NCBI RefSeq assembly: GCF_020510625.1 | Contig: NZ_CP075191.1 | Location: 2,974,001-3,038,000 of the forward strand | Origin: Ferribacterium limneticum | Lineage (GTDB): Bacteria > Pseudomonadota > Gammaproteobacteria > Burkholderiales > Rhodocyclaceae | DNA: 64,000 nt | Direction of reading: 5' to 3' | In this document: positions 25,306 to 38,906 of the stretch, piece by piece | Position numbering within the stretch: the first letter of the stretch is position 1 | How the letters are laid out: each line of letters opens with the position of its first letter | The notes under the pieces: model-generated | What the model saw: the letters and a program-made list of their open reading frames with translations, nothing else | What the model was told of the DNA's origin: nothing | The model's database searches: none | Program-made: the position numbers and the translations under genes

Positions 25306-25848
25306 TTAGGGTTTGTCCAGCCAGAATAGCGAAGTAATGGTCTTGGCATCGGTAATGCGGCCATCCCAAACCGCTTGCTTCGCCTCGCCCGGCGATAGTT
25401 CGACTACCTCGAGAAATTCGTTGTGATCGAGCTCTTTTTCACCCGCCAGATGCAGGCCACGAGCAGCAAATATCTCTATACGCTCATCCGAGTAACCAAT
25501 GCACGGATGCATCACACCGAGATATTCCCATTCGCTGGCGATGTAGCCCGTCTCTTCCTTCAATTCGCGGCGGGCGGTATCGATGATCGCTTCGCCATGG
25601 TCTATTTTCCCGGCAGGAAGCTCAAGAAAGACGCGGCGTAGCGGATAGCGGTACTGGCGCTCAAAGAGCAGATTGCCATTCTCCAGAAAAGCCAGGATGA
25701 CGACAGCACCTGGATGCACGATGTATTCCCGAATGGACTCCTTGCCATTGGGCAGCAGGACGCAATCCTTGCGCACGTTAAGCAACGCGCCCTTGAAAAT
25801 CGTCTCGGTCGAAACTTCCGATTCGATCAAGTGTGCATCATGCGACAT
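25306..25848 (-). CDS. nudF: ADP-ribose pyrophosphatase-type Nudix hydrolase
   Basis: This 180-residue Nudix enzyme probably hydrolyses ADP-ribose and related nucleoside diphosphate sugars. The Nudix box GKIDHGEAIIDTARRELKEE starts at about residue 95 (pattern Gx5Ex7REUxEExGU), preceded by RQYRYPLRRVFLELPAG, typical of the NudF/ADPRase group. The ATG at 25848 with GGGGAG in front was chosen; the frame extends much further upstream across the nuoN terminator, but that part is not protein-like. It is separated from nuoN by a terminator. Confidence 0.88.
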   Translation of the reverse strand: MSHDAHLIESEVSTETIFKGALLNVRKDCVLLPNGKESIREYIVHPGAVVILAFLENGNLLFERQYRYPLRRVFLELPAGKIDHGEAIIDTARRELKEETGYIASEWEYLGVMHPCIGYSDERIEIFAARGLHLAGEKELDHNEFLEVVELSPGEAKQAVWDGRITDAKTITSLFWLDKP

Positions 25849-25861
25849 AAGAAACTCCCCA

Positions 25862-25890
25862 AAGTAAAACGCCCCGACTGGCGGGGCGTT
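25862..25890 (-). terminator. Terminator of the nuo operon
   Basis: ACGCCCCG (25869-25876) pairs with CGGGGCGT (25882-25889). On the minus strand the stem is followed by TTTTACTTT. It lies between nuoN and nudF. Confidence 0.85.
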
Positions 25891-25915
25891 CTTTAAACCT
25901 GCTTTCAGCCCTGCG

Positions 25916-27400
25916 TCAGAGCGAACGCAACAGCGCGTAGGCACAGAGGGACATAATGACCTGCGGGAAAATACCCAGGAAGGCCACAGCCAGACCATTC
26001 GCTGAAATAAGGATGCGCATGTCCATCGGTGCGGTAAGCGGCGTGTCATCAACCGGTGCATCGAAGTACATCAATTTGACCACACGCAGGTAGTAGAAAG
26101 CGCCGATCAGCGAGAAGAGGACCGCGACAATGGCCAGCCAGAGATAGCCCGGTCCGGCAGCAACGACAGCCTGCAGTACGGAGAATTTGGCAAAGAAGCC
26201 GATGAAGAAAGGCACGCCAGCCATCGAGAACATCAACATCAGCATAATGCCGGCGAACCAGGGGCTGCGTTTGTTCAAGCCCTTATAATCCTCCAGCTCT
26301 TCCGCTTCGAAGCCAGCCCGCGACATCATCAGAATCATGCCGAAGGTACCGGCGCTCATCAGAACGTACGAAATGACATAGAACATCGAAGAGCTATAGG
26401 CATTCAGTGCATAGCGTGCATCGCCACCAACCACGCCGGTCACGATACCGAGCAGCATGAAGCCCATGTGCGAAATGGCGGAATAGGCCAGCATGCGCTT
26501 CAGGTTGGTCTGGGCGATAGCGGCCAGATTACCGATGGCCATCGACAGTACCGACAAGATAACCAACATGGCCTGCCAATCGGCCGCCAGGGTGATCAAG
26601 CCATTGACCAGCAGGCGCATGACAATCGCAAATGCGGCAAGCTTGGGCGCGGAACCGATGAACAAGGTAACCGAGGTCGGGGCACCTTGATAAACGTCCG
26701 GAATCCACATGTGGAACGGTACAACGCCGAGCTTGAAAGCAAGACCAGCCACCAGGAAGACCAGACCAAAGACCAAGACGCTCTTGTTAACACCGCCGCC
26801 ATACAGACGCTCGGCGATGCCGGTAATTTCCAGCGTGCCGGTGGCACCGTAGATCATCGACATGCCATAGAGCAGCAGACCCGAAGCCAGCGCACCGAGA
26901 ACAAAGTATTTCATGGCCGCTTCAGTGGAAACCACGGAATCGCGGTTCATCGCGACCATCGCGTAGAGCGATAGGGAGAGCAGTTCAAGACCGATATAGA
27001 TGGTCAGGAAGTGATTGGCGGAAATCATTACCATCATGCCAAGCGTCGCAAACAGCGCCAGCACGTAGTATTCGCCCTTGTTCATCGATTCACGGTCGAT
27101 AACGTAGCCACGCGAGTAGAACATTACGATGACGACTGTCATGTACAGGAACAGCTTCAGCAGATCAGACATCAGATCGTCAACAAACATATTGCTGAAG
27201 GTGTAAGTGATTTCACCTGTACTCGTCGCAAACTGGATCGCTGCACAACCGATCAATGTCAGTTGGGTCAGTACGAAGGTCACAGTGCGCCGGCTATCCT
27301 TGACCAGAAGATCGATCATCAGGATGGCCAAGGCCATCGTCGCCAGAAAGATTTCCGGTGCAGCGGGCAGAAGATTGGGGACAACGAAATTGTCGAACAT
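25916..27400 (-). CDS. nuoN: NADH-quinone oxidoreductase subunit N
   Basis: This 494-residue, about 14-helix antiporter-like subunit is one of three proton-pumping channels in the membrane arm of complex I. It has the family core ([17 protein letters not shown] with the key Glu, [21 protein letters not shown] with the key Lys, and [19 protein letters not shown]). It is the last gene of nuoA-N; its ATG has GGTAGC in front, 12 bases after nuoM. Length is normal for the family. Confidence 0.96.
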   Translation of the reverse strand: MFDNFVVPNLLPAAPEIFLATMALAILMIDLLVKDSRRTVTFVLTQLTLIGCAAIQFATSTGEITYTFSNMFVDDLMSDLLKLFLYMTVVIVMFYSRGYVIDRESMNKGEYYVLALFATLGMMVMISANHFLTIYIGLELLSLSLYAMVAMNRDSVVSTEAAMKYFVLGALASGLLLYGMSMIYGATGTLEITGIAERLYGGGVNKSVLVFGLVFLVAGLAFKLGVVPFHMWIPDVYQGAPTSVTLFIGSAPKLAAFAIVMRLLVNGLITLAADWQAMLVILSVLSMAIGNLAAIAQTNLKRMLAYSAISHMGFMLLGIVTGVVGGDARYALNAYSSSMFYVISYVLMSAGTFGMILMMSRAGFEAEELEDYKGLNKRSPWFAGIMLMLMFSMAGVPFFIGFFAKFSVLQAVVAAGPGYLWLAIVAVLFSLIGAFYYLRVVKLMYFDAPVDDTPLTAPMDMRILISANGLAVAFLGIFPQVIMSLCAYALLRSL

Positions 27401-27412
27401 GTCGGCTACCGT

Positions 27413-28897
27413 TTATTGAATCTTGCTGATGGCAACGTGATGCAGCAGGTCGTTGACCGAGGCGTGCATGACTTCGGTGAAGGGCTGCGGATAGACACCC
27501 ATCCACAGCGTGGCAACAGCCAGCACTGCCAGAATGGCGAATTCACGCTTGTTGATATCGGTCAGTTCTTCGACGTGGTGATTGGCCACATCACCGAAAA
27601 TGACGCGCTTGTACATCCACAGCGAATAGGCGGCACCCACGATCATCGAACTTGCCGCAGCGAAAGCCACCCAGAAGTTGAACTTGACGGCGCCCAGAAT
27701 GACCATGAACTCACCCACGAAACCCGAAGTGGCCGGCAGACCGCAATTAGCCATGGTAAATAGCATGAACAGCGCAGCGAATTTTGGCATCTTATTCACA
27801 ACGCCACCGTAATCGGCGATCTGTCGGCTATGCACGCGGTCGTACATGACGCCGATGCAGAAGAACATGGCGCCAGAGACGAAGCCGTGGGAAACCATCT
27901 GAACCAGAGCACCTTCAATGCCCATGGAACTGAACATGAAGAAACCCAGCGTCACGAAACCCATGTGTGCAATCGAGGAATAAGCCACCAGCTTCTTCAT
28001 GTCTTCCTGAACCAGGGCAACAAAACCGATGTAAACAACTGCAATCAGCGACAGGGCAACCACCAGGCCGGAAAGCTCATGCGAAGCATCCGGCGCAATC
28101 GGCAGCGAGAACCGCAGGAATCCGTAGGCACCAAGCTTCAGTGCAATAGCAGCCAGGACGATGGAGCCGCCCGTCGGCGCTTCGACGTGGGCATCCGGCA
28201 ACCAGGTATGCACCGGCCACATCGGCACCTTGACAGCAAAAGCGATCAGGAAGGCCAGGAACAACCAAATCTGCGGACCTAAGGCGATTGGGAGCTTGTG
28301 CCATTCGAGAATGGAGAAGCTACCACCTGACTGGATAAAGAGATACATCAGCGCCAGCAGGAACAACAGGGAACCGAACAGCGTGTAAAGGAAGAACTTG
28401 AAGGCCGCATAAACCCGGTTCGGGCCACCCCACACGCCGATGATCAGGTAGAGCGGGATCAGTGATGCTTCAAAGAAGACATAGAACAGCACGCCATCGA
28501 GCGAAGTGAAGATGCCGTTCATCAGACCGGACATGATCAGGAAGGCTGCGTTGTACTGAGCAACCTTGTTCTGAATCACTTCCCAACCTGCCGCTACCAC
28601 GATGATGGTGATAAATGCGTTCAGCACGACGAACAACATGGAAATACCATCGACACCCAGATGGTAGTTGATGTTGAAACGTGGAATCCACGTCTTCAGT
28701 TCAACGAACTGCATGCCACCATTGGCGACATCAAAACTAGTCCATAGTGGAATAGTGATCAAGAAAGCGGCAACTGCACCAACCAGGGACAGCATCCGTG
28801 CCAGCGGTGCGTTCCGGTCACCACCGGTGGTGAGTACCACCAAGCCGGCGAAGATCGGAATCCAGATTGCGAGAGATAGCAACGGGTAAGTCGACAT
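27413..28897 (-). CDS. nuoM: NADH-quinone oxidoreductase subunit M
   Basis: This 494-residue antiporter-like subunit pumps protons in complex I. It shows FEASLIPLYLIIGVWGG (membrane Glu), KVPMWPVHTWLPDAHVEAPTGGS (channel Lys/His) and MKKLVAYSSIAHMGFVTLG. It is embedded in the nuo operon between nuoL and nuoN, with the length usual for NuoM. Confidence 0.97.
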   Translation of the reverse strand: MSTYPLLSLAIWIPIFAGLVVLTTGGDRNAPLARMLSLVGAVAAFLITIPLWTSFDVANGGMQFVELKTWIPRFNINYHLGVDGISMLFVVLNAFITIIVVAAGWEVIQNKVAQYNAAFLIMSGLMNGIFTSLDGVLFYVFFEASLIPLYLIIGVWGGPNRVYAAFKFFLYTLFGSLLFLLALMYLFIQSGGSFSILEWHKLPIALGPQIWLFLAFLIAFAVKVPMWPVHTWLPDAHVEAPTGGSIVLAAIALKLGAYGFLRFSLPIAPDASHELSGLVVALSLIAVVYIGFVALVQEDMKKLVAYSSIAHMGFVTLGFFMFSSMGIEGALVQMVSHGFVSGAMFFCIGVMYDRVHSRQIADYGGVVNKMPKFAALFMLFTMANCGLPATSGFVGEFMVILGAVKFNFWVAFAAASSMIVGAAYSLWMYKRVIFGDVANHHVEELTDINKREFAILAVLAVATLWMGVYPQPFTEVMHASVNDLLHHVAISKIQ

Positions 28898-28930
28898 GTT
28901 ATTCCTTGCTTTTCTGCGAACTATTCACGA

Positions 28931-30976
28931 CTAGGCGCGGTTGATCCACAGGGTCATCAGCACAAAGACGCCGATGATCATGGTGAAAGCGTAGTGATAA
29001 ACGTAACCTGTCTGGAACAGGCGGGTTACGGATGAAATCCATCCAACGAGCTTGGCCGAACCATTAACGATAAAACCGTCAATCACGGCAACATCGCCGC
29101 CCCGCCAGAACGCCTTGCCCAGCATGCGTGCGCCACCAGCAAAGACTGCCTCATTGAACTTGTCGAAGTAGTACTTGTTCTCGAAGAGGGTATGAATTGC
29201 CGAGAAGCGGCGCTGAATAGCGGCAGGGATATCCGGACGCTTCATGTAGAAGAACCAGGAAAGGACGACGCCAGCCAGAGCCAGGAGGAAAGGCAGACTG
29301 GTAAAGGAATGCAGCCCCATGGCAACAGCGCCATGGAAGTGCTCAGCCAGATGCTCCATCGCCGGGTGGGCATGGTGATCAACAAAGATCACACCCTTGA
29401 AGTAATCACCGAAGACCATTGGTCCGATCGCGATGAAACCAATGACCACCGAAGGGATAGCCAGCAGCACCAAAGGCAACCAGACAACCCAAGGCGTCTC
29501 GTGCGGCTTTTGACCCGGCGCCAGACCATGGTGGTGGTCGTGCGAAGTTTCCTCGTCGTCGTGATCACCATGGTGCTCGTGATGGTGTGCATCGTCAGCC
29601 TTGCCGAAACGCTCCTCACCATGGAAGACCAGGAAGTACATACGGAACGAGTAGAAGGCAGTTACGAAGACACCAGCCAGTACGGCGAAGTAGGCAAAGC
29701 CGGCACCAGGGATATGCGAGAGCGCCACCGCTTCGATAATCGAATCCTTGGAATAGAAGCCGGAGAGGAATGGCGTACCAATCAGCGCCAACGAACCAAT
29801 CAGGGAAGTAATCCAGGTAATCGGCATGTATTTGCGCAGGCCACCCATGTTACGGATGTCTTGATCGTGGTGCATACCAATGATCACCGAACCGGCGGCA
29901 AGGAAGAGCAGTGCCTTAAAGAAGGCGTGCGTCATCAGGTGGAAGATCGCCACGGAATAGGCAGAGGCCCCCAGCGCGACGGTCATATAACCAAGCTGGG
30001 ACAGTGTCGAATAGGCCACGACGCGCTTGATATCGTTCTGGATAATGCCGAGGAAGCCCATGAACAAAGCTGTAATGGCACCAATCACGATGACGAACGA
30101 GAGCGCAGTGGTGGACAACTCAAATAGCGGCGACATCCGGGAGACCATGAAAATGCCGGCAGTAACCATCGTTGCGGCGTGAATCAGCGCGGAAATCGGA
30201 GTCGGGCCTTCCATGGAGTCAGGCAGCCAGACATGTAGTGGAACCTGAGCCGATTTGCCCATGGCGCCGATGAACAGGCAGATGCAGGTGGCGGTCATCA
30301 GCGACACGGTGGCCCATTCGCGACCGGCGAACAGGTTGATCGTCGTATCGACGAGGCCGGGCGCCTTCTCGAAGACCGTCGCGTAATCGAGCGAGCCGGT
30401 ATGGGCCAGGACCAGGCCAATGCCCAGGATGAAGCCAAAGTCGCCAACACGGTTAACCAGGAAAGCCTTCATGTTGGCGAAGATCGCCGTTGGGCGGGTG
30501 TACCAGAAACCGATCAGCAGATAGGAGACCAGACCCACAGCTTCCCAGCCGAAAAAGAGCTGCATGAAGTTGTTGCTCATCACCAGCATCAGCATGGAGA
30601 AGGTGAACAACGAGATGTAGCTGAAGAAGCGGTTGTAACCTGGATCTTCCTGCATGTAACCGATGGTGTAGATATGCACCATCAGCGACACAAAGGTGAC
30701 CACCAGCATCATTGTGGTGGTAAGCGTATCAATAAGGAAACCAACTTCAAATTTATATTCGCCGCTGGTCAGCCAAGTGTAAACCGCACCGTTGTAGGTA
30801 TGGCCGGCTTGGACATCCTTGAAGATGATGAGCGAAGCGATAAAGGCGATGGCAACGCCGGCGATGGTTGCCGTATGTGCCACCCAACGCGGAATGATCC
30901 GACAAAATAGACCGGCGATCATGGCACCGATCAACGGAGCCAAAGGTACCAGCAGATAGAGTTTTTGCATTTCCAT
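28931..30976 (-). CDS. nuoL: NADH-quinone oxidoreductase subunit L
   Basis: This 681-residue subunit is the most distal proton pump of complex I. It has the antiporter core (FFGWEAVGLVSYLLIGFWY, KSAQVPLHVWLPDSMEGPTPISALIHAATM, IKRVVAYSTLSQLGYM) and the long C-terminal lateral helix region. A His/Asp-rich loop (HHHEHHGDHDDEETSHDHHH, about residues 468-487) interrupts the C-terminal part and could bind metal. Its ATG is within 3 bases of the nuoK stop. Confidence 0.97.
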   Translation of the reverse strand: MEMQKLYLLVPLAPLIGAMIAGLFCRIIPRWVAHTATIAGVAIAFIASLIIFKDVQAGHTYNGAVYTWLTSGEYKFEVGFLIDTLTTTMMLVVTFVSLMVHIYTIGYMQEDPGYNRFFSYISLFTFSMLMLVMSNNFMQLFFGWEAVGLVSYLLIGFWYTRPTAIFANMKAFLVNRVGDFGFILGIGLVLAHTGSLDYATVFEKAPGLVDTTINLFAGREWATVSLMTATCICLFIGAMGKSAQVPLHVWLPDSMEGPTPISALIHAATMVTAGIFMVSRMSPLFELSTTALSFVIVIGAITALFMGFLGIIQNDIKRVVAYSTLSQLGYMTVALGASAYSVAIFHLMTHAFFKALLFLAAGSVIIGMHHDQDIRNMGGLRKYMPITWITSLIGSLALIGTPFLSGFYSKDSIIEAVALSHIPGAGFAYFAVLAGVFVTAFYSFRMYFLVFHGEERFGKADDAHHHEHHGDHDDEETSHDHHHGLAPGQKPHETPWVVWLPLVLLAIPSVVIGFIAIGPMVFGDYFKGVIFVDHHAHPAMEHLAEHFHGAVAMGLHSFTSLPFLLALAGVVLSWFFYMKRPDIPAAIQRRFSAIHTLFENKYYFDKFNEAVFAGGARMLGKAFWRGGDVAVIDGFIVNGSAKLVGWISSVTRLFQTGYVYHYAFTMIIGVFVLMTLWINRA

Positions 30977-30978
30977 GT

Positions 30979-31290
30979 TTAACCCTTCAGGCTGCCTAGG
31001 TCATCCACATGGATGCTCTTGAGGTTGCGGAATAGCACGATCAGGATGGCCAGACCAATGGCCGATTCAGCAGCGGCGACAGTCAGGATGAAGAAGACGA
31101 AAATCTGGCCGGAGAGGTCCTGAAGATAGTGGGAAAAGGCCACGAAATTCATATTGACCGCTAGCAGCATCAATTCGATAGCCATCAGCAACACCAGCAG
31201 GTTCTTCCGGTTCAGGAAGATGCCGACGACGCTGATTGCGAACAGAATCGCGCCCAGAATCAAGAAATGCGAGAGTGACAGAGTGAGCAT
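30979..31290 (-). CDS. nuoK: NADH-quinone oxidoreductase subunit K
   Basis: This 103-residue, three-helix membrane subunit of complex I carries the two conserved membrane Glu residues of the family (in [15 protein letters not shown] and [13 protein letters not shown]), part of the proton-translocation path. It is tightly spaced between nuoJ and nuoL. Confidence 0.96.
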   Translation of the reverse strand: MLTLSLSHFLILGAILFAISVVGIFLNRKNLLVLLMAIELMLLAVNMNFVAFSHYLQDLSGQIFVFFILTVAAAESAIGLAILIVLFRNLKSIHVDDLGSLKG

Positions 31291-31304
31291 AGTCTTCCCT
31301 GGGT

Positions 31305-31901
31305 TCAGTCTTTTTCAACCGGCATCTGCAGGACGCGGACGCGATCCTTCGCCTTGACGAAGACCTGCTGATTCGGGTTGGTGTACTTGGACTTCTTCGG
31401 ACCGCGGTAAGTCAGCACGATCGCAGCGATCATACCGACCAACAGGATGAGTGAAGCCAATTCAAACGGATAGACATAGTCGCTAAACATCAGCGCGCCA
31501 ATGGCCTTGGTATTGGAGATCCCGGCCGGCAAGACGACTTCAGTTGCCGGAACCTGGAAGTACTTGCTACCGAGCACCAGTCCCATTTCCATGACCATCA
31601 ACAGACCAAGCAAAGCGCCGAGTGGTAGATAGTTCCAGAAGCCTTGGCGAATCCGGTCGAGATTGATGTCGAGCATCATCACGACAAACAGGAAGAGCAC
31701 CATGACCGCACCAACATAGACAAGGATGATGGCGATTGCCAGAAACTCCGCCTGTAGCAGCGCCCAAATGCCGCCGCATGTGAAGAAGGCGAGAATCAGA
31801 TGCAACGCGGCGTGCACCGGATTGCGGGCAGTGATCACGCGAAGGCTCGCGAAGACCAGTATTGCCGACAGGAAATAGAAAACCGCAGTTTGAAAATCCA
31901 T
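31305..31901 (-). CDS. nuoJ: NADH-quinone oxidoreductase subunit J
   Basis: This 198-residue, five-helix membrane subunit of complex I has the conserved [14 protein letters not shown] and [23 protein letters not shown] segments, the latter with the pi-bulge Tyr region. The ATG at 31901 follows CAGGTG; the frame could open three codons earlier with GTG at 31910, which overlaps that site, so it was rejected. The basic C-terminal tail is soluble. Confidence 0.95.
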   Translation of the reverse strand: MDFQTAVFYFLSAILVFASLRVITARNPVHAALHLILAFFTCGGIWALLQAEFLAIAIILVYVGAVMVLFLFVVMMLDINLDRIRQGFWNYLPLGALLGLLMVMEMGLVLGSKYFQVPATEVVLPAGISNTKAIGALMFSDYVYPFELASLILLVGMIAAIVLTYRGPKKSKYTNPNQQVFVKAKDRVRVLQMPVEKD

Positions 31902-31913
31902 CGCTAGCACCTG

Positions 31914-32402
31914 TTATCGGTAAGAAGCATCAAGCTCGCGATCTTTTGCGATTTGATCTTCGTAGCGGTCGCCGTTAGCCAGCAACATCTGCTTGGTGTA
32001 GTACAAATCACCACGCTTCTCGCCGTGATATTCGAAAATCCGCGTTTCGACGACCGCATCAACCGGGCATGCTTCTTCGCAGAAACCGCAGAAGATGCAC
32101 TTAGTCAGATCGATGTCGTAGCGTGTCGTGCGACGGGAACCATCATCACGCGGCTCAGCCTCGATAGTAATGGCCAGCGCCGGGCAGATCGCTTCACACA
32201 GCTTGCAAGCGATGCAACGCTCTTCACCATTCGGATAGCGACGCAGAGCGTGCAAACCACGAAAACGGAAGCTCTGTGGCGTTTTTTCTTCCGGATACTG
32301 GACGGTGATCTTGCGGGCAAAGAAATACTTGCCCGTCACCGACATCCCCTTCAACAATTCCTTGAGGAAGAGGCTGTTGAAGATTTCCTTCATCGAACCC
32401 AT
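31914..32402 (-). CDS. nuoI: NADH-quinone oxidoreductase subunit I
   Basis: This 162-residue ferredoxin-like subunit holds clusters N6a and N6b. It has two CxxCxxCxxxCP motifs, [12 protein letters not shown] (about residues 63-74) and [12 protein letters not shown] (about 102-113), and an amphipathic N-terminus that anchors it to the membrane arm. It passes electrons from NuoG to NuoB. Confidence 0.97.
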   Translation of the reverse strand: MGSMKEIFNSLFLKELLKGMSVTGKYFFARKITVQYPEEKTPQSFRFRGLHALRRYPNGEERCIACKLCEAICPALAITIEAEPRDDGSRRTTRYDIDLTKCIFCGFCEEACPVDAVVETRIFEYHGEKRGDLYYTKQMLLANGDRYEDQIAKDRELDASYR

Positions 32403-32412
32403 GAGTCTCTCC

Positions 32413-33462
32413 TCACTTCCAGATATTCAGTGGCGACATCATCCAGACGCCGACGACAACCAGCCAGATCAGACAGATCGGCAAGAAAACTTTCCAGCCC
32501 AAGCGCATCAACTGGTCATAGCGGTAGCGCGGGAAAGTCGCCCGGAACCACAGGAACAGGAAGAGGATGGCCGACATTTTGACGAAGAGCCAGAGAATGC
32601 CATCGGGCAGGAAGCTGACCGGCGACAACCAGCCGCCTAGGAACATGATGGCAGTCAATGCGGAGACCAGGATCATGTTGGCGTATTCAGCCAGGAAGAA
32701 GACCGCGAAGGCCATCCCGGAATATTCGACGTGGAAACCGGCAACGATTTCGGATTCGCCTTCGGCGACGTCGAACGGGGCCCGGTTGGTTTCAGCGACG
32801 CCAGAAATCAGATAGACCAGGAACATCGGGAACAGCGGCAACCAGTTCCAGGACAGGAAGCTCAGCCCCCAGTCAGCGAAGCGGCCTTGGTTCTGGACAT
32901 TGACGATCTCGACCAGATTCAAGCTGTTGGACACCATCAGCACGCAGATCAGCGAGAAGCCCATCGAGATTTCGTAGGAAACCATCTGGGCTGCAGAGCG
33001 CATGGCACCGAGAAACGCATACTTGGAATTCGATGCCCAACCGGACAGGATGATCCCGTACACACCCATCGAGGTAATGGCCATGATGTACAGCAGGCTG
33101 GCATCGATATTCGCCAGAACCAGTGAGTCGGTGAAGGGCACTACCGCCCAGGCGGCCAGCGCCGGTGCAATGGCCAGCATCGGGGCAATGATGAAAATGC
33201 CCTTGTTGGCGCCGCTGGGAACGATGATCTCCTTCATCAGCAGCTTCAGGCCGTCGGCGATCGGCTGGATCAGGCCCCACGGACCAACCCGGTTAGGACC
33301 GATACGCACCTGCATGTAGCCAATGACCTTGCGCTCAAAGTAGGTCAGATAAGCCACGCCGAGCATCATCGGGGCAACGATCAGGACGATCTTGATCAGG
33401 GTCCAAACCGCCGGCCAGGCGCCACCAAAAATCCCGGTGCCAAAGTTCATCAGTGCGTCCAT
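32413..33462 (-). CDS. nuoH: NADH-quinone oxidoreductase subunit H
   Basis: This 349-residue membrane subunit forms much of the quinone-binding cavity of complex I. It has eight or nine membrane segments, [20 protein letters not shown] (about 45-64), [21 protein letters not shown] (acid-rich loop) and [15 protein letters not shown] near the C-terminus. Its ATG directly follows the nuoG stop. Confidence 0.97.
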   Translation of the reverse strand: MDALMNFGTGIFGGAWPAVWTLIKIVLIVAPMMLGVAYLTYFERKVIGYMQVRIGPNRVGPWGLIQPIADGLKLLMKEIIVPSGANKGIFIIAPMLAIAPALAAWAVVPFTDSLVLANIDASLLYIMAITSMGVYGIILSGWASNSKYAFLGAMRSAAQMVSYEISMGFSLICVLMVSNSLNLVEIVNVQNQGRFADWGLSFLSWNWLPLFPMFLVYLISGVAETNRAPFDVAEGESEIVAGFHVEYSGMAFAVFFLAEYANMILVSALTAIMFLGGWLSPVSFLPDGILWLFVKMSAILFLFLWFRATFPRYRYDQLMRLGWKVFLPICLIWLVVVGVWMMSPLNIWK

Positions 33463-35796
<2,334 letters not shown>

Positions 35797-35851
35797 GTCG
35801 CTACCTTGTAGCCTGACTTTTCGTCGTTAATATCGTTACAACCCGTAGCCA

Positions 35852-37180
35852 TCAGGCCGGAATCTTGTGGAAGCCACTGCCTGCCCATTGCACATCCTTG
35901 GGAACCAGACAGGTCTTGTTTTCAATGTGGTACTCGAATTCCTTGCCGAAGTGCTTGATGAAGCTCTGCACCGGGAAGGCTGCCGCATCGCCGAGCGCAC
36001 AGATGGTGCGACCGGCAATATTGCCGAGCACACTGTTCAGCAGATCGAGGTCTTCGGGCTTGCCGAGACCGTTCTCGATGCGATGCACGACCTTGTACAT
36101 CCAGGCCGTACCTTCGCGGCAGGGGGTACATTGGCCACAGGACTCTTCGTAATAGAAGAAGGACAGACGCTCAAGCGCCTTGACCATGCAGACCGTTTCA
36201 TCCATCACGATGACCGCACCGGAACCGAGCATCGAACCGCCCTTGCTGATCGAGTCGTAGTCCATGGTGCAATCCATGATCACTTCGCCCGGCATGACCG
36301 GGGCTGACGAACCGCCAGGAATGACCGCCTTCAACTTGCGCCCGCCACGCATCCCGCCGCACATTTCGAGCAGGGTCGAAAAGGGGGTACCGAGCGGAAT
36401 TTCGTAGTTGCCTGGGCGATTGACGTGGCCGGAAACCGAGAACAGCTTGGTACCGCCATTGTTCGGCTTGCCCAGATTCAGGAACTCTTCGCCACCCATC
36501 TTCAGAATGAAGGGAATGGCAGCAAAGGTTTCGGTATTATTGATCGTTGTCGGCTTGCCGTACAGACCGAAGGATGCCGGGAACGGCGGCTTGAAGCGCG
36601 GCTGGCCCTTTTTGCCTTCGATGGACTCAAGCAACGCGGTTTCTTCGCCACAGATATAGGCACCGTAGCCATGGTGCGCGAAGAGTTCGAAATCAAATCC
36701 CGAACCGAGAATGTTCTGGCCGATGAATCCAGCAGCACGTGCCTCATCCAGCGCCTCTTCAAAACGCTTGTATTCTTGCCAGACTTCGCCGTGCACATAG
36801 TTATAGCCGCGATTGGCGCCCATCGCGTAGGCGGCGATCGCCATGCCTTCGATGACGGAATGCGGGTTGAAGCGCATGATGTCGCGGTCCTTGAAGGTCC
36901 CCGGTTCACCTTCGTCGGTATTGCAGACTACGTACTTGTCACCTGGGAAGGAGCGTGGCATGAAGGACCACTTCAGGCCAGTCGGAAAGCCGGCGCCGCC
37001 ACGACCTCGCAATACCGATTTTTTGACTTCGCTGATGACGTCTTCCTGGGTCATCTTGCTTTCCAGGATGCGCTTCAACTGCGCATAGCCACCACGCGCC
37101 ACGTAATCCTTGAGGTGCCAGGTATTGTCGCCATCCAGGCCTTCCATCAGGACACCGTTGATCGAACCAAGCATGGCCAT
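35852..37180 (-). CDS. nuoF: NADH-quinone oxidoreductase subunit F
   Basis: This 442-residue subunit binds NADH, FMN and cluster N3. It shows [51 protein letters not shown] and [12 protein letters not shown] with a distal Cys (TICALGD). The ATG at 37180 overlaps the nuoE stop (TAATG) and has GAGGAG 8 bases upstream; the GTG at 37189 was rejected. The HoxF C-terminal half is its paralogue. Confidence 0.97.
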   Translation of the reverse strand: MAMLGSINGVLMEGLDGDNTWHLKDYVARGGYAQLKRILESKMTQEDVISEVKKSVLRGRGGAGFPTGLKWSFMPRSFPGDKYVVCNTDEGEPGTFKDRDIMRFNPHSVIEGMAIAAYAMGANRGYNYVHGEVWQEYKRFEEALDEARAAGFIGQNILGSGFDFELFAHHGYGAYICGEETALLESIEGKKGQPRFKPPFPASFGLYGKPTTINNTETFAAIPFILKMGGEEFLNLGKPNNGGTKLFSVSGHVNRPGNYEIPLGTPFSTLLEMCGGMRGGRKLKAVIPGGSSAPVMPGEVIMDCTMDYDSISKGGSMLGSGAVIVMDETVCMVKALERLSFFYYEESCGQCTPCREGTAWMYKVVHRIENGLGKPEDLDLLNSVLGNIAGRTICALGDAAAFPVQSFIKHFGKEFEYHIENKTCLVPKDVQWAGSGFHKIPA

Positions 37181-37653
37181 TATTTGCACTCCTCAAGCAG
37201 CTTGTCGATCTGTTCCGGGTGCATGTGGCTGCACATCGAGCGGTTGTTGACGATGAAGACCGGCGCATCACCGCAGGCCCCCATGCATTCGCCTTCCTTC
37301 AATGTGAATTTGCCGTCCGGTGTCGTTTCACCGTAGCCAACACCCAGCTTCTGCTGTAGATATTCGCCGGCATGGTAGCCGCCCGACAGCGCGCAAGGCA
37401 GGTTGGTACAGACCGTGATCTTGTACTTGCCGACCGGCTTCAGGTCATACATGTTGTAGAAAGAGGCCACTTCGTAAGCCGCCATCGGCGGCATACCAAG
37501 ATAGTTGGCAACGGCCTCGATGGACTCGGGGGCCAGCCAGCCTTTTTCTTCTTGGGCGTGAGCGAGACAGGCCATCGACGCCGATTGTTTTTGATCGGCG
37601 GGGTACTTGGCGACCTCGCGGGCAAACTTCTGGAGGGTTTCAGCGGAAAACAT
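37180..37653 (-). CDS. nuoE: NADH-quinone oxidoreductase subunit E
   Basis: This 157-residue thioredoxin-fold subunit holds cluster N1a. It has both cysteine pairs intact (CTNLPCAL about residue 82-89 and CMGACGDAP about 123-131), in contrast to the HoxF N-terminus in this window, which has lost the first pair. It starts at the end of nuoD and runs into nuoF. Confidence 0.96.
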   Translation of the reverse strand: MFSAETLQKFAREVAKYPADQKQSASMACLAHAQEEKGWLAPESIEAVANYLGMPPMAAYEVASFYNMYDLKPVGKYKITVCTNLPCALSGGYHAGEYLQQKLGVGYGETTPDGKFTLKEGECMGACGDAPVFIVNNRSMCSHMHPEQIDKLLEECK

Positions 37654-38906
37654 CAGCGGTCAATCTCGCCAAAAACAATATCTTGGGAACCGATAATCGT
37701 AACGACGTCGGCAATCATGTGGCCTCTGGACATTTCATCCAGACCGGCCAGGTGGACAAAGCCCGGCGCACGAATCTTCATGCGGTAAGGCTTGTTGGCA
37801 CCATCGGAAACAAAGTAGATGCCGAACTCGCCCTTGGGATGTTCGACTGCCGCATAAGCCTCGCCTGCCGGGACATGGATACCTTCGGTGAAGAGCTTGA
37901 AGTGGTGAATCAACTCCTCCATGTTGGTCTTCATGTTTTCGCGCGGCGGCGGCGCCACCTTGTTGTTGTCTGTAATCACCGGGCCAGGATTCTTGCGTAG
38001 CCAGGCGATACATTGCTTGATGATGTTGTTCGACTGGATCATTTCTTCCATACGAACCAAGTAGCGGTCATAGCTATCGCCATTGACGCCCACCGGCACA
38101 TCGAAATTGATCTTGTCGTAGGCAGCGTAGGGCTGCTTCTTGCGCAAATCCCAGGCGATGCCGGAACCGCGCAGCATAGCGCCGGTGAAGCCCATCTGCA
38201 GGGCCCGCTCCGGCGTCACGACGCCAACATTGACCAGACGCTGCTTCCAGATCCGGTTGTCAGTCAGCAGGGTGTGGTATTCGGAATGGTAAGTCGGGAA
38301 GCGATTGGTGAAATCCTCGAGGAAGTCGAGCACTGAACCGCTTCGGTTTTCGTTCTTCTCGGCCGCCTTCTTGGCATTGGTCCAGGTCGATTCCTGATAC
38401 TGCGGCATGCGGTCCGGAAGATCGCGATAGACGCCACCCGGACGATAGTAGGCAGCGTGCATCCGGGCACCGGAAACAGCCTCGTAGACGTCCATCAGGT
38501 CTTCGCGTTCGCGGAAGGTGTAGAGCGCCATGGTCATCGCACCGACGTCCAGCGCATGACAGCCGATCCACAGCAGATGGTTGAGAATACGCGTCACTTC
38601 ATCGAACATAACCCGGATGTACTTGCCGCGCTCCGGCACTTCGATGCCAAGCAGCTTTTCAGTGGCTAGACAGTAGGCATGCTCGTTACACATCATCGAG
38701 ACGTAGTCGAGACGATCCATATAGGGCACAGACTGAACCCAGGTCCGGGTTTCGGCAAGCTTCTCGGTCGCCCGGTGTAGCAGGCCGATATGCGGGTCGG
38801 CGCGTTGGACGACTTCGCCATCCAGTTCAAGCACCAAACGCAGCACACCGTGTGCTGCTGGGTGCTGCGGACCAAAGTTGAGTGTGAAATTGCGGATGTC
38901 AGCCAT
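37653..38906 (-). CDS. nuoD: NADH-quinone oxidoreductase subunit D
   Basis: This 417-residue subunit derives from the hydrogenase large subunit and lines the quinone site. It shows [13 protein letters not shown] near the N-terminus, [25 protein letters not shown] and [13 protein letters not shown]. The ATG at 38906, with GGGGAT in front, gives the usual [16 protein letters not shown] start; the upstream ATG at 38939 lies within nuoC. It overlaps nuoC by 8 bases. Confidence 0.97.
   Translation of the reverse strand: MADIRNFTLNFGPQHPAAHGVLRLVLELDGEVVQRADPHIGLLHRATEKLAETRTWVQSVPYMDRLDYVSMMCNEHAYCLATEKLLGIEVPERGKYIRVMFDEVTRILNHLLWIGCHALDVGAMTMALYTFREREDLMDVYEAVSGARMHAAYYRPGGVYRDLPDRMPQYQESTWTNAKKAAEKNENRSGSVLDFLEDFTNRFPTYHSEYHTLLTDNRIWKQRLVNVGVVTPERALQMGFTGAMLRGSGIAWDLRKKQPYAAYDKINFDVPVGVNGDSYDRYLVRMEEMIQSNNIIKQCIAWLRKNPGPVITDNNKVAPPPRENMKTNMEELIHHFKLFTEGIHVPAGEAYAAVEHPKGEFGIYFVSDGANKPYRMKIRAPGFVHLAGLDEMSRGHMIADVVTIIGSQDIVFGEIDR

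Noticed and set aside
25849..26061. 71-residue N-terminal extension of NudF
   Set aside because: It would be translated through the nuo terminator and into nuoN; a good ribosome site and family start lie at 25848.
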